64,000 nt of DNA from Cohnella sp. SGD-V74 (GCF_003001675.1 NZ_PVYW01000014.1:124001-188000), one strand, 5' to 3'; shown: positions 42,402 through 51,973, counted from the stretch's first letter. Notes: a model not told the origin generated them from the letters alone. Program-made: numbers and translations.

Positions 42402-43343
42402 CTATTCGGTATATACTTTCATATCCGAGAGCTTAAACGCGATTTTGCCGCTGGTGTTCTTCGTGTCGTAATCTTTGTCGAACCGGATAATGAACAAGTG
42501 CGAATCCGCCGGATCGGCTTCGAACGCAATCGTCTTCGTCGACTTGGCTTTCACCTTCACTTCGTCTTCTCCGGAGCCGCTCGCGACGACGATCAGATCG
42601 GCCGTTCCCGTGTTCTCGAACTTGAACGTCACGGTAGTCGCGCCGGTATCCGAAAGCACGATCTGCGAGAAATGGCTGCCGCTGTTCGTGAAGACGCCGT
42701 TGGCGAATTTCAGATCTTCATATTCGAGCAGCGCATCGCCGATCAGCTCTTTGGCCGTATAATACAAGCCGCTCTCTTCTTCCTCGGCTTCGGCCTCGCC
42801 GGCAAGCAGCTCGAAATAGTCCTCGCCGTATTTATCCGTCAGCAGCTTTTCCACCTTGGCCCACGTTTTGTCCGGAACGGTATCCAGATCTTTGATCTGA
42901 ACGTTCTTCGGGGATTTCTCGGTGACGAATTTCGGATTGCCCTTGTCGTTAAGCAAATAGACGGTGACGCTGTAGTTCGACAGAGTGAAAATCTCGGGCG
43001 AGGCCGAGAGCAAATAACCGCTCAGCTTGAAGGCTTGTCCGAGCTTCTTGTCCGGGGAGCCGGATTTGACGATTTTCAGGTCTACATGCTTGATAAATCC
43101 GTCGTATTCGTCGATAAAAGACTTGATATTATTCATCGAGTCGAACGCGGAGCTGTCGAGTTTAATCGAGGGGTGCAGAATGCTTTTCAACAGCTTCTGG
43201 TTCCCGGTTTCGACTGCGGTCAAATACTTGGAAATGACGGCGGATTGGGTTTTCGAAGGCGCCGTGGACGGTGCTGCGAGCGCCGCGGTGCCGCTGACGG
43301 TCAACAGCAGCAGGACAAGCATGGCGGATACGATTTTCTTCAT
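42402..43343 (-). CDS. Hypothetical secreted protein
   Basis: A 313-residue protein with a clear signal peptide (KKIVSAMLVLLLLTVSGTAALA). It is not recognised. The middle (about 30-190) has repeated short helix-strand features; the C-terminal 110 residues look like a beta-sandwich (TTVTFKFENTGTADLIVVAS and TIAFEADPADSHLFIIRFD). No Cys or catalytic motif is seen. ATG 43343 is preferred because earlier starts at 43355 and 43394 lack proper spacing from GGGGAG or have none. It is divergent from the GGDEF gene. Confidence 0.75.
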   Translation of the reverse strand: MKKIVSAMLVLLLLTVSGTAALAAPSTAPSKTQSAVISKYLTAVETGNQKLLKSILHPSIKLDSSAFDSMNNIKSFIDEYDGFIKHVDLKIVKSGSPDKKLGQAFKLSGYLLSASPEIFTLSNYSVTVYLLNDKGNPKFVTEKSPKNVQIKDLDTVPDKTWAKVEKLLTDKYGEDYFELLAGEAEAEEEESGLYYTAKELIGDALLEYEDLKFANGVFTNSGSHFSQIVLSDTGATTVTFKFENTGTADLIVVASGSGEDEVKVKAKSTKTIAFEADPADSHLFIIRFDKDYDTKNTSGKIAFKLSDMKVYTE

Positions 43344-43527
43344 GAATGACGACATCTCCCCTGGATAGGCATATTCCTCTGTGGAGGAAAACAATGGAAG
43401 TAATTATATAAAATTTATCGCCAGTTTTCCAGCCAAAATTATGCAATTTCGACAGGGTTCGACGTCCGCAATAAAGCGCCTTGCCGGCACGGCTTTCACA
43501 CCTTTGTTCAGACAGGAGAGATCCCCT

Positions 43528-45021
43528 TTGTCCAACGTCAAATCGCGATTTCAATTCAAGCTCGCCTCCGCCCTCATCTTGTTCGCCATGCTGATCTCGA
43601 CGCTGGTGGCGACTTCGGACCATCTTAGAATGAAAAATCAGGCCATCGCGAATACGGAGAAGCAGATCGAGCTCTATGAAAAATCGGTCAGAAACGCGCT
43701 CGATACGCTGGACAAAGCCTACTACCTGTTCGGGGAAAACTTGGCGAAAAGAATGAAAGAAATCTCCTACGAGCTGATCGTGAAGTACGAAGCCGATCCG
43801 CGTCTGGACGAGTGGGATTTTCAGCGCTTAAAGGAAGCTTACCGATTCGACGTGTACATGATCAACGAGGAAAATAAAATCGTCTACAGCAGCTATTTGC
43901 CCGACATCGGACTGGATTTCAACGACTGCTGCGGCAAACTCGCCAAGGTGCTGGACGAGCGGCGGGCCGGCGGCGGCTTTTACCACGACGGCATCGACAC
44001 CGAGCAGTATTCCGGAAAATTGAAGAAATACAGCTACCTCGCGACCGGGGACAAGAAATATATCGTGCAGCTCGGCTATTCTCTGGAGAACAGCCCGATT
44101 TTCAAAGAATTCGATTTCTCCCGCACGGTCGACGGGCTTATTCAAGGCAATCCGTCCATTAACGAAATTCAAGTGCTGAATCTTGCCAGCCGGCGTCTGG
44201 GCAGCTCGGAACGAGGCGAGATCCTTCAGGGGGACAGAAAGCAGGCTTTCGATGCCGCATTTGCCACGGGAACGACAACCGAATACAAGGGGACGTGGAA
44301 CGGCGAGCCGGCGGTCTACCGGTACGTTCGGCACGAATCGCAATACGACGAAGGCGTGACCAAGGTCAAGGTGCTGGAAATCGTCTACAACGAAAAAGAA
44401 CTGGACCGGGTGCTCGACGTCAATACGAGAACGTTTCTCTCCCAACTGCTCGGCATTCTCGTCGTAGCCGCGGGTTTATCGCTGCTGATCGCCGGTTGGG
44501 TAGCCAAACCTATGTATTTGGCGTTCCACGACAGTCTGACCGGCTTGAAGAACCGGGCTTCCTTCGAAGACGACATCCGCGCCGCGCTGGCAAAACCGGC
44601 AGGTACGCTGGGACTGCTCATGATCGATCTCGACAATTTCAAAGTCGTTAACGACAGGCTCGGCCACGAAGCCGGCGATCGGCTGCTCCGCGGCGTCGCC
44701 CGGGAAATCCGCGCGGCTGTCGGCAGCGAAGCTTACGCCTATCGGCTGGGCGGCGACGAATTCGTCGCGTTGCTGCCGTCGGCTACGCTCCGGGAGGCGG
44801 AGGCCACCGCCTCCCGCGTGCTGAGTTCGGTGCGCCGGACGATCTCCGCGGAAGTCGAGTCGTTCGGACAGGCCATCACGGTAAGCATCGGCATCGCCCT
44901 CTCCCCCGAGCACGGCGCCGATCCCCGCACGCTGTGCCGCAACGCCGACACCGCCCTCTACAAGTCGAAAGAGCTGGGCAAAAACACCTATTGCGTCTAC
45001 CAGCCTGACGGCGGTCGGTAG
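43528..45021 (+). CDS. Membrane GGDEF-domain protein (probable diguanylate cyclase)
   Basis: A 497-residue sensor. TTG 43528 follows CAGGAGAG; the open frame runs 49 codons further upstream through sequence without coding features. The first membrane helix (about 10-30) and second (about 305-330) enclose an extracellular sensor of about 270 residues of dCache-like length. The cytoplasmic GGDEF domain has RLGGDEF with the motif at 408-412 and GLLMIDLDNFKVVNDRLGHEAGD before it; the active-site signature is intact, so it should make cyclic di-GMP. No RxxD inhibitory site is seen before the motif. No EAL domain. Confidence 0.9.
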   Translation: MSNVKSRFQFKLASALILFAMLISTLVATSDHLRMKNQAIANTEKQIELYEKSVRNALDTLDKAYYLFGENLAKRMKEISYELIVKYEADPRLDEWDFQRLKEAYRFDVYMINEENKIVYSSYLPDIGLDFNDCCGKLAKVLDERRAGGGFYHDGIDTEQYSGKLKKYSYLATGDKKYIVQLGYSLENSPIFKEFDFSRTVDGLIQGNPSINEIQVLNLASRRLGSSERGEILQGDRKQAFDAAFATGTTTEYKGTWNGEPAVYRYVRHESQYDEGVTKVKVLEIVYNEKELDRVLDVNTRTFLSQLLGILVVAAGLSLLIAGWVAKPMYLAFHDSLTGLKNRASFEDDIRAALAKPAGTLGLLMIDLDNFKVVNDRLGHEAGDRLLRGVAREIRAAVGSEAYAYRLGGDEFVALLPSATLREAEATASRVLSSVRRTISAEVESFGQAITVSIGIALSPEHGADPRTLCRNADTALYKSKELGKNTYCVYQPDGGR

Positions 45022-45039
45022 GCGGACCGAGCGCCGGTA

Positions 45040-45143
45040 AGCTCGCCGGGCGCGCTTATTTCGTCCGGGCCCGCCCCTCGGACCGCCATTAGCGCCGCCT
45101 GGCGCGCTTATCCGCCCGGCCCCGCCCCTTGGCCCGCCATTAG
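45040..45143. repeat. Two 52-bp tandem repeats
   Basis: Units at 45040-45091 and 45092-45143 share GGCGCGCTTA and CCGCCATTAGC with GC-rich sequence between them. Part of the short minisatellite type found elsewhere in the window. Confidence 0.6.
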
Positions 45144-45162
45144 CGCCGCCTGACGCCGCAAA

Positions 45163-45214
45163 AAGGCCGCCAATCGATTCGCCCAAAACCTCGAATCGAC
45201 TGGCGGCCCTTCCT
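45163..45214. terminator. Bidirectional terminator between GGDEF and htpG genes
   Basis: GGCCGCCA/TGGCGGCC and TCGATTCG/CGAATCGA form one long stem with AAAA before and TTCCTTTT after. Confidence 0.85.
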
Positions 45215-45215
45215 T

Positions 45216-47090
45216 TTACACCATCACCTTACAAATATCGTTCGTGAACTCGACCGGATCGCCGATCGGCAAGCCTTCGATAAGCAGCGCCTGATTGTAC
45301 AGCAGGCTCGTGTACAGGTTCAGCTTCTCCTTATCCTTGCCGTGCGCGTCCTTGAGCGACTGGAATACCGCGTGGTTGACGTTGATCTCCAGCACCTTCT
45401 CGGCTTTCACGCCCGGGCTGCTTGGCATGGAGTTCAGCACCTTCTCCATCTCGATCGTCAGCTCGCCTTCGGTGCTCAGGCAGACGGGATGGCTTCTCAG
45501 ACGTTTGGAAGCCCGGACGCTCTTCACCTTGTCGCCCAGGAATTCCTTCATCGCCTCGAACAGCTCCTTGCTCTCTTCGGTCTCGTTCTCCTTGTCCTTC
45601 TCGTCCGCCTCGATGCCCAGATCGCTGCTGGAGACCGACTTGAATTCCTTCTCTTTGTACTTGGCGATCACCTTGACCGCGAATTCGTCGATATCGTCGG
45701 TCAGGTACAGAATCTCGTAACCTTTGTCGGAGACAAGCTCCGTCTGCGGCAGCTTCTCGATCCGCTCCTTCGATTCGCCGGTCGCATAGTAGATGAACTT
45801 CTGCTCCTCCGGCATGCGAGATACGTATTCGTCCAGCGTCACCAGCTTCTGCTCCTTGGAGGAGTAGAACAGCAGCAGGTCCTGCAGCACGTCCTTGTTC
45901 ACGCCGTAATCGTTGTAAGCGCCGAACTTGAGCTGACGGCCGAAGCCTTCATAGAACTTCTCGTACTTCTCGCGCTCATCCTTGAGCAAGCTTTGCAATT
46001 GGCTCTTGATCTTGCTCTGGATGTTCTTCGCGATCTGCTTCAGCTGACGGTCGTGCTGCAGCATCTCTCGGGAAATGTTCAGCGACAGATCCTCGGAATC
46101 GACCATCCCTTTGACGAAGCTGAAGTAATCCGGCAGCAGGTCGGCGCACTTCTCCATGATCAGGACGCCGTTGGAGTACAGCTCCAAGCCTTTTTCGAAT
46201 TCCTTCGTGTAATAATCGAACGGCGTGTTTTCCGGAATGTACAGGATCGCCTGATAACGAACCGCACCGTCGACGCTCAGGTGAATATGCTTGAGCGGCT
46301 TATCCCAGCCGTAGTGCTTCTCGTTGTAGAAGTTCTCGTAGTCGGCGTCGGTCAGCTCGCTTTTGTTTTTGCGCCAGATCGGCACCATGCTGTTGACGAC
46401 CTGCTCCTCGGTATACTCCTCGAACTCCTTGTCGTCGCCTTCCTTCGGGCGGCTGCCCGTAATGTCCATCTTGATCGGATAGCGGATGAAGTCCGAGTAT
46501 TTCTTGACGATCGCCTTGAGCCGGTACTGCTCCAGAAACTCGTCGTACTGGTCCTCCTCGGTATTCTCCTTGATTTTCAGCACGATTTCCGTGCCGACCG
46601 TTTCCTTCTCCGCCGACTCGATCGTATAGCCGTCCGCTCCGGTGGACTCCCAGCGGTACGCTTCGTCGCTGCCCAGCGCCTTGCTCGTGACAGTCACTTT
46701 GTCCGCAACCATGAACGCCGAATAGAATCCGACGCCGAATTGGCCGATGATGTTGTGGCCGTCCTGCGCCTCGTTCTCCTTCTTGAACGCGAGCGATCCG
46801 CTCTTGGCGATGATGCCGAGGTTGTTTTCCAGCTCTTCCTTCGTCATGCCGATGCCGGTATCGGTCACCGTCAACGTGCGGGACGCTTTGTCGGCGGTAA
46901 TCTTAATGTAGTAATCCTCTTTATTAAACGTGAGGTTTTCGTCGGTCAGCGCTTTGTAGTAGATTTTGTCCACGGCGTCGCTGGCGTTGGAGATGAGTTC
47001 CCTCAGGAAAATCTCCCGCTGCGTGTAGATGGAGTTGATCATCATTTCGAGCAGACGTTTGGATTCCGCTTTGAATTGTTTCTTGGCCAT
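45216..47090 (-). CDS. htpG: Molecular chaperone HtpG (Hsp90)
   Basis: A 624-residue Hsp90. N-terminal GHKL ATPase: FLRELISNASDAVDKI, TVTDTGIGMTKEEL and GQFGVGFYSAFMVAD are the nucleotide-binding motifs. Middle domain and C-terminal dimerisation domain are complete. GAAAGGAGA precedes ATG 47090. A CIRCE operator at 47150-47176 puts it under HrcA, unlike in Bacillus subtilis where htpG is controlled in another way. It is a stand-alone gene. Confidence 0.97.
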   Translation of the reverse strand: MAKKQFKAESKRLLEMMINSIYTQREIFLRELISNASDAVDKIYYKALTDENLTFNKEDYYIKITADKASRTLTVTDTGIGMTKEELENNLGIIAKSGSLAFKKENEAQDGHNIIGQFGVGFYSAFMVADKVTVTSKALGSDEAYRWESTGADGYTIESAEKETVGTEIVLKIKENTEEDQYDEFLEQYRLKAIVKKYSDFIRYPIKMDITGSRPKEGDDKEFEEYTEEQVVNSMVPIWRKNKSELTDADYENFYNEKHYGWDKPLKHIHLSVDGAVRYQAILYIPENTPFDYYTKEFEKGLELYSNGVLIMEKCADLLPDYFSFVKGMVDSEDLSLNISREMLQHDRQLKQIAKNIQSKIKSQLQSLLKDEREKYEKFYEGFGRQLKFGAYNDYGVNKDVLQDLLLFYSSKEQKLVTLDEYVSRMPEEQKFIYYATGESKERIEKLPQTELVSDKGYEILYLTDDIDEFAVKVIAKYKEKEFKSVSSSDLGIEADEKDKENETEESKELFEAMKEFLGDKVKSVRASKRLRSHPVCLSTEGELTIEMEKVLNSMPSSPGVKAEKVLEINVNHAVFQSLKDAHGKDKEKLNLYTSLLYNQALLIEGLPIGDPVEFTNDICKVMV

Positions 47091-47149
47091 GATTAGTTCT
47101 CCTTTCGGGGTATGTAAATGAGACTTTCATAGGCACAATCGTTTTAGGT

Positions 47150-47176
47150 TTAGCACTCGCTTGAACCGAGTGCCAA
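47150..47176 (-). promoter_or_regulatory. CIRCE element (HrcA operator) of htpG
   Basis: TTAGCACTC, nine bases, GAGTGCCAA: one mismatch to the consensus TTAGCACTC-N9-GAGTGCTAA. It is 60 bases before the htpG start. A -35 TTGACA lies upstream at 47209-47214 with TATAGC or AAAATA as possible -10. Confidence 0.9.
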
Positions 47177-47310
47177 CACAGCTATATTTTCACATTAACC
47201 CGAATTCATGTCAAGATGGCTTGCGGCTAGAACGGGAAATCGCAGACTGACCGACAGGAATTGACAGTTCCTATCCATTCCAGCATAATAAAAGCAATAA
47301 ATGTCGAGGA

Positions 47311-47366
47311 AGCACCTCACAAAGATAAACACAGGACGTGTTTCTTTGCTGGGGTGCTCTTTATTT
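47311..47366 (+). terminator. Hairpin with U-rich tail upstream of the Uma2 gene
   Basis: AGCACC pairs with GGTGCT, and inside CAAAG/CTTTG and AAACAC/GTGTTT; the tail is CTTTATTTTC on the plus strand. It may be an attenuator or a terminator of an unseen upstream transcript. The other bases of 47177-47462 hold the htpG promoter and no gene. Confidence 0.5.
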
Positions 47367-47462
47367 TCAAACAAAAAACTGTCGCAGCCATAGAAAAAAA
47401 AGCCCAAAGCGCCGGAAATCATCCGATTGACGCCTTGAGCGAAACGATAAGGAGCAGATAAG

Positions 47463-48059
47463 GTGAAAAAGAAAACGTACGAAGAAGTCATCAAAGAGTC
47501 GCCCGTTACTTACGAGTTATACGCCAATATGATCGACGACGGCAATCGCTACGAGATTTCTGACGGCGTATTGGAGCTGATGAGCCCTTCGCCGACATTT
47601 ACGCATCAATCCATCATCTATGAATTTCAGTACAAGCTCAACTCCGATTGCCGGAATGAATTCATTATCGTATCTTCGCCCATCGACGTCATCTTGTCCG
47701 ACACAGAGGTGCGGCAGCCGGATATCGTTCTGATCCGGCGCAGCAGGATGTCGATCATCAGCAACAGAGGCATTAACGGCGCTCCGGATCTCGTCGTGGA
47801 GGTTACGTCCGAGCATTCACGCAGACGGGACAAGGTGCGCAAGCGCATCGTGTACGCCAAATATGGCGTGCCGGAATACTGGATCGTGGACCTCTCCAAT
47901 CTCACCTTGGAGCAATACGTATTGGATGGGGACCACTATGAGCTGATCGAGGTGTATGCGGAAGACGATCCGATCAGCTCGCAGACCGTACCGTGCGCTT
48001 CATTCAGTATGAACGAGATCATACAAAGCCTGCCCGTGCATCCCGATCAATTGGAGTAA
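47463..48059 (+). CDS. Uma2-family (DUF820) endonuclease-like protein
   Basis: A 198-residue protein of the Uma2/DUF820 family, a PD-(D/E)XK nuclease fold. RYEISDGVLELMSPSPTFTHQSI is the start of the fold; VRQPDIVLIRR and APDLVVEVTSEHSRRRDKVRKRIVYAKYGVPEYWIVD supply the Asp, Glu and Lys positions. Biological role is unknown; such genes spread widely. GTG 47463 has AAGGAG eleven bases upstream. Confidence 0.88.
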   Translation: MKKKTYEEVIKESPVTYELYANMIDDGNRYEISDGVLELMSPSPTFTHQSIIYEFQYKLNSDCRNEFIIVSSPIDVILSDTEVRQPDIVLIRRSRMSIISNRGINGAPDLVVEVTSEHSRRRDKVRKRIVYAKYGVPEYWIVDLSNLTLEQYVLDGDHYELIEVYAEDDPISSQTVPCASFSMNEIIQSLPVHPDQLE

Positions 48060-48070
48060 ACATTCTCCGT

Positions 48071-49195
48071 TCACTCAGCCGGCCGCAGCGCCCTGGTCGT
48101 TCCGCGAGCTACCAGCTTCGGCACGATCTCGTCCTTGACGAGTTCTCCCGGACTTCTCGGCAGCTCGTGCAGCAAAATCTCGATCGCCCGGCGGCCGATC
48201 TGAGCCGTATTCTGATTGATCGTCGTCAGATGCGGATACGTGTACGCGCTAATCCTCAGATCGTCGTATCCGATCAGGCTGACGTCTCCCGGAACATCGA
48301 GTCCCATGTCCTGAGCCGCTTTCAGCGCGCCGAGCGCCTTCAGGTCGCTCGTGACGAAGATCGCCGTCGGAGGCTCCCCGCCGCTGCGTCCGAGCAGCTC
48401 CTTGAAGCCCTCGTACCCCATCTCCGCGTTCTCGGACGGACCGTCCATGACGCATACCAGCTCCGGATCGAACGGAATTTGGTGCTGCTGAAGCGCCAAG
48501 CGGTAGCCTTGCAAGCGGAGCGAGAACTCCTGGTTCAGATCGACGACGGACTTCCCGGTCAGAATGATGCCCGTCCTCCTATGTCCAAGCGACAGCAGAT
48601 GCTGCGTAGCCAGGTAGCCGCCGGTCAAATTGTCCGCGACGACGTAAGGAACGGACAGATGCGGGTAATAAAATTGCACGGTCACGAGCCGTTTGCCTTC
48701 ATCCCTCCACGCTTCGAGCGACTTCTGGTCGAAGCTGTACGGAGGAGTCACCAACACGTAGGCCGCGCCCGGCTTCTCGGGCAGCCGATACCGTTCATCG
48801 ACCGCCCACAGGTAGAACTCGACTCCGTTCTCTTCGCAGACCTCCCTCATCGCTTCCAGCATGTCTCCCCAGTAACGATGATTAAGCGAATCTACGGACA
48901 AGTTGTGATAGACGAAGAAAATATGCCGAACGGGAAGCGGACTCTCCTCCTCTTCTTCGCCCTCCGAGCCGCGGACGAACGTCCCCTTGCCGCGCACTCT
49001 GTAGACGTACCCTTCGTTCACCAGCTCGGTCAGCGCCCTGCGGGACGTAATCTCGCTGGCGTTGTACAGCTTGGCCAATTCCTGTTGATTCGGCAGCGGC
49101 CATCCTTTCGGATACTGTCCGCTGCGGATTTTCGTCTTCAGGTCGTCGATCATGACCTGATACATCGGCGCGCTTCTGTCCGATATGCGGATCAC
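48071..49195 (-). CDS. AraR-type regulator: GntR helix-turn-helix fused to LacI-like sensor (paralogue 1)
   Basis: A 374-residue repressor-like protein with AraR layout. Residues about 1-75 are a GntR winged helix (APMYQVMIDDLKTKIRSGQ, EITSRRALTELVNEGYVYRVRGKGTFV); about 90-370 form a periplasmic-binding-protein-like sensor (GGYLATQHLLSLGHRRTGIIL, TAIFVTSDLKALGALKAAQDMG, DVSLIGYDDLRISAYTYPHLTTI). GTG 49195 is preceded by GGAGGGGATT; the frame upstream reads through the permease gene's end. It sits 17 bases after the permease, so the importer operon includes its own regulator. Closely related to 54039-55148. Confidence 0.9.
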   Translation of the reverse strand: MIRISDRSAPMYQVMIDDLKTKIRSGQYPKGWPLPNQQELAKLYNASEITSRRALTELVNEGYVYRVRGKGTFVRGSEGEEEEESPLPVRHIFFVYHNLSVDSLNHRYWGDMLEAMREVCEENGVEFYLWAVDERYRLPEKPGAAYVLVTPPYSFDQKSLEAWRDEGKRLVTVQFYYPHLSVPYVVADNLTGGYLATQHLLSLGHRRTGIILTGKSVVDLNQEFSLRLQGYRLALQQHQIPFDPELVCVMDGPSENAEMGYEGFKELLGRSGGEPPTAIFVTSDLKALGALKAAQDMGLDVPGDVSLIGYDDLRISAYTYPHLTTINQNTAQIGRRAIEILLHELPRSPGELVKDEIVPKLVARGTTRALRPAE

Positions 49196-49212
49196 CTTGA
49201 ATCCCCTCCGCT

Positions 49213-50046
49213 CTACAGCTTTAACGCGCCCTGCGTCATGCCTTGAATATAGTACTTCATCCCGAAGGAGAAAATAGCGAGCAGCGGCAGCGACGCGATC
49301 GTATACGCCGCGAAACGCGTTCCGAGATCGGTAATGCCGAACTGCTTGGTGAAAATCGTCAGCCCGACAGCAATCACTTGAAGATTGCTGTCCCGGATCG
49401 TGAGCAGCGGCCAGATGTAATCGTTGTATACGCCGACGGACTGCATGATGAACAGCGTCGCCAGAATCGGCACCGACAGCGGAATAACGACCTGCAGGAA
49501 TACGCGCCGTTCCGTCGCTCCGTCGATGCGCGCCGCTTCGAACAGTTCGCTCGGCAGCCCGGCCATGAACGTCCGGCACAGAAACGTTCCGAAAATCTGG
49601 CCTCCGGCCGCGCAGGCGATAATGATCGCCCACGGCGTATTCGTCAGCCCCATATTTTCATAGAGCACATAGGAAGGAATAAGCGTCAGAATGCCGGGAA
49701 CCATCATCATGGCCAGCATCAGCATGAACAGGAAATCTTTGCCCGGAAACGTCTTCTTCGCGAACAGATAACCCGACACGGACGACAGCGCCATCACAAG
49801 CACACTTCCGACGACGGCATAGACGATCGTGTTGACGATGTAGCGCCAAATGCTATGGAAGGCTTCGCCGTAGTTGCCCCATCTGGCAGGCGCGGGCAAT
49901 CCCCAGAAGTTGCCCAAAATTTGCGCGTTGCTCTTCAGAGAGCTGACGAGCATGAACAAGATCGGCACAAGCGTCAGAAAGACGAGCACGGCCAGCAGCG
50001 CGATGATGACGAGCTGGCGGACGTGAATGAGTTTAAGCGTTCGCAT
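49213..50046 (-). CDS. Carbohydrate ABC transporter permease (MalG type)
   Basis: A 277-residue permease with six predicted helices; EAA loop ELFEAARIDGATERRVFLQVVIPLS. AAGGAGG precedes ATG 50046. It partners the fused permease 50060-51973 and the binding protein 52059-53729. No ATPase is present in the locus. The gene order binding protein, permease, permease, regulator on one strand with small gaps indicates one operon. Confidence 0.92.
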   Translation of the reverse strand: MRTLKLIHVRQLVIIALLAVLVFLTLVPILFMLVSSLKSNAQILGNFWGLPAPARWGNYGEAFHSIWRYIVNTIVYAVVGSVLVMALSSVSGYLFAKKTFPGKDFLFMLMLAMMMVPGILTLIPSYVLYENMGLTNTPWAIIIACAAGGQIFGTFLCRTFMAGLPSELFEAARIDGATERRVFLQVVIPLSVPILATLFIMQSVGVYNDYIWPLLTIRDSNLQVIAVGLTIFTKQFGITDLGTRFAAYTIASLPLLAIFSFGMKYYIQGMTQGALKL

Positions 50047-50059
50047 AGTCTCGTCCTCC

Positions 50060-51973
50060 TTAATGATCTTCCGTTTTGATAAACTTCAGGTTGATGACCG
50101 TAATGACCAGAATGATCGCGAACATGCTGACCCCGAGCGCCGACGCGTAGCCCAGCTCGTTGAACTTGGTCGCCGCGTAGTACATCTGCAAGGCCGGAAC
50201 GTACGTCGAATCCATCGGTCCGCCCCCGGTAACGATCAGAATGCCGTTGAAATCCTGAATGATCCCGATCAGCCCGAGAATGATAAGGAACTTGAATTGA
50301 CCGGCGAGCAGCGGCAGGTGAATCGACCGAATTATGCGAGGCAGCGTGGCCCCGTCGATCTTCGCGGATTCGATCATCTCCTCCGAGATGGAGAGAAGTC
50401 CCGCATAGAACACGAGCAATTGCAGAATGCCGACGAACGGGAAGCCGATGAAGATCAGCGCCCACAGCGCCGTATCCGGATCGCCAAGCCAGCCGTGCGC
50501 CCACGAGCCGAGTCCGATCAGCTTCAGGAAATTGTTGAACAGCCCCAGGTTGGGGTCGTAAAAATTTTGCCATATGAGCAACCCCGCGACGCCCGGAATG
50601 ACCATCGAAGCCGTGAACGCGGTGCGGAAGCCGTATTGCAGCCTCTTGCTGCGCAGGTGGTAGATCAGCTCCGCGACGATCAGCGGGGGAATGAGCGTTT
50701 TGATAAGTCCCGTCACGACCAGAATGACCAGATTGCCGAGGCCTTTGGTGACGAACGGGTCGTTCAGCATGCGCTTGAAATTGTCCAGCCCGATGAAGGT
50801 CGTCCTGCCGCCCGGCTGCCATTCGTACAGCGAGTGGAACAGACCGGAGAAAGCCGGAAAATACAAAAACGTGAATATGAGAATAAAGCTTGGAGCCAGT
50901 CCGACGTAGATCCATTTCGAGCGCCATATTTCCCGGAAAATGCCCAGCTTGTTGCGCCTTTTCATCCATCCGAGCAGGAAGGCGATCAACGCCAATGCCG
51001 CGAGCACGGCTGCTCCCCATAAGATGGTCCTCATTTTGGCTTCGCTCTTCGACTTGGCGACGACGCTTCCGACGTCAAACGAGAGGATGCGGCCATCGTT
51101 CGTGCCCCCGTACAGCGTCTTGCCTTCCGGATCGAACGCGACGGCGCGGCCGTTGCCGCCGGCTTTGGATTCCCACAGCTTCTTCCCGTCCGCGTCGAAA
51201 ATATAGAAATAACCTGACAAATCCGAGACCCCGATCGTTCTTCCGTCCGCGGAGAAAGCGACGTCCGTCACGTGATCCCGCGTCTTGGCGATATGAACCG
51301 GCTGGCCTTGGGGATTAAACAGCTCCACTTCGTTCAGCTTCGTTCCGATCGCCGTATAGCCTTCGGCGGACACGTCGATCGCCTGAATCTGTCCCTTGGC
51401 CCCGATCTTGCCGACTATGCCGTCCCGGTTCAACAAATGCGCGTATTGGTCGGAGGAGCCTACGGCGGCCCACTGCCCGTTCTCCGACACTTTGACCGTT
51501 CGCATCGTCGCGCTGATCGGCACGGAACCGACCTGCTCGCCGGTCCTGCCGTCGATGAAGAGAAGCTCGTCGTTGCGCTGCACGACCGCGGCGATCCAGG
51601 TCCCGTCGTCCGATGCGGACATGCTTTTGACTTGACGCTTCAAATCCGTTGCCCACAGCGGGTTTCCGTCGCGATCGTAAGCGTACAGCCGCCGGTCGTC
51701 CGAGGCCAGCAGCAGGCTGCCGTCCGTCAGCAGCTCGACCGCGTTCACGACGTTGCCGGCCGGCGCTTCGAACGCCAAACCTCCGTCCGCCTCGTAGACG
51801 AGCGCTTTGGCGTCCCGGCTGCCGATAGCAATACGGCTCCCGTCCGGAGCCGCGGAGATGGACGTCATATCTGCGCCGCTCTCGATGGACCAGCCCTCCT
51901 GCGCCGACGCGACGCCCGGGAAGATTCCCGGCAGGAACAACAATGCCATCGCAAGCCATGCGATTTTTCTCAT
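50060..51973 (-). CDS. Fusion: secreted beta-propeller joined to a MalF-type ABC permease
   Basis: A 637-residue protein, about twice the normal permease length. Residues 1-25 are a signal peptide (cleavage after ASA). Residues about 27-302 hold about seven repeats of WD40/PQQ-like beta-propeller blades, each with patterns such as ISAAPDGSRIAIGSRDAKALVYEADG and VAFSADGRTIGVSDLSGYFYIFDADG. A membrane helix follows at about 316-336, then a six-helix permease (350-637) with EAA loop EEMIESAKIDGATLPRIIRSIHLPL. So the propeller would lie outside, tethered to the transporter. ATG 51973 follows GGGGAGG; upstream starts lack a site. The two parts are in one frame with no break, and the same gene order is otherwise normal, so it is unlikely to be an assembly error. 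Confidence 0.9.
   Translation of the reverse strand: MRKIAWLAMALLFLPGIFPGVASAQEGWSIESGADMTSISAAPDGSRIAIGSRDAKALVYEADGGLAFEAPAGNVVNAVELLTDGSLLLASDDRRLYAYDRDGNPLWATDLKRQVKSMSASDDGTWIAAVVQRNDELLFIDGRTGEQVGSVPISATMRTVKVSENGQWAAVGSSDQYAHLLNRDGIVGKIGAKGQIQAIDVSAEGYTAIGTKLNEVELFNPQGQPVHIAKTRDHVTDVAFSADGRTIGVSDLSGYFYIFDADGKKLWESKAGGNGRAVAFDPEGKTLYGGTNDGRILSFDVGSVVAKSKSEAKMRTILWGAAVLAALALIAFLLGWMKRRNKLGIFREIWRSKWIYVGLAPSFILIFTFLYFPAFSGLFHSLYEWQPGGRTTFIGLDNFKRMLNDPFVTKGLGNLVILVVTGLIKTLIPPLIVAELIYHLRSKRLQYGFRTAFTASMVIPGVAGLLIWQNFYDPNLGLFNNFLKLIGLGSWAHGWLGDPDTALWALIFIGFPFVGILQLLVFYAGLLSISEEMIESAKIDGATLPRIIRSIHLPLLAGQFKFLIILGLIGIIQDFNGILIVTGGGPMDSTYVPALQMYYAATKFNELGYASALGVSMFAIILVITVINLKFIKTEDH

Noticed and set aside
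50060..51973. Assembly or sequencing join of two genes
   Set aside because: The frame is open throughout, a membrane helix links the parts sensibly, and there is no internal ribosome binding site and start at the permease boundary that would show two genes.
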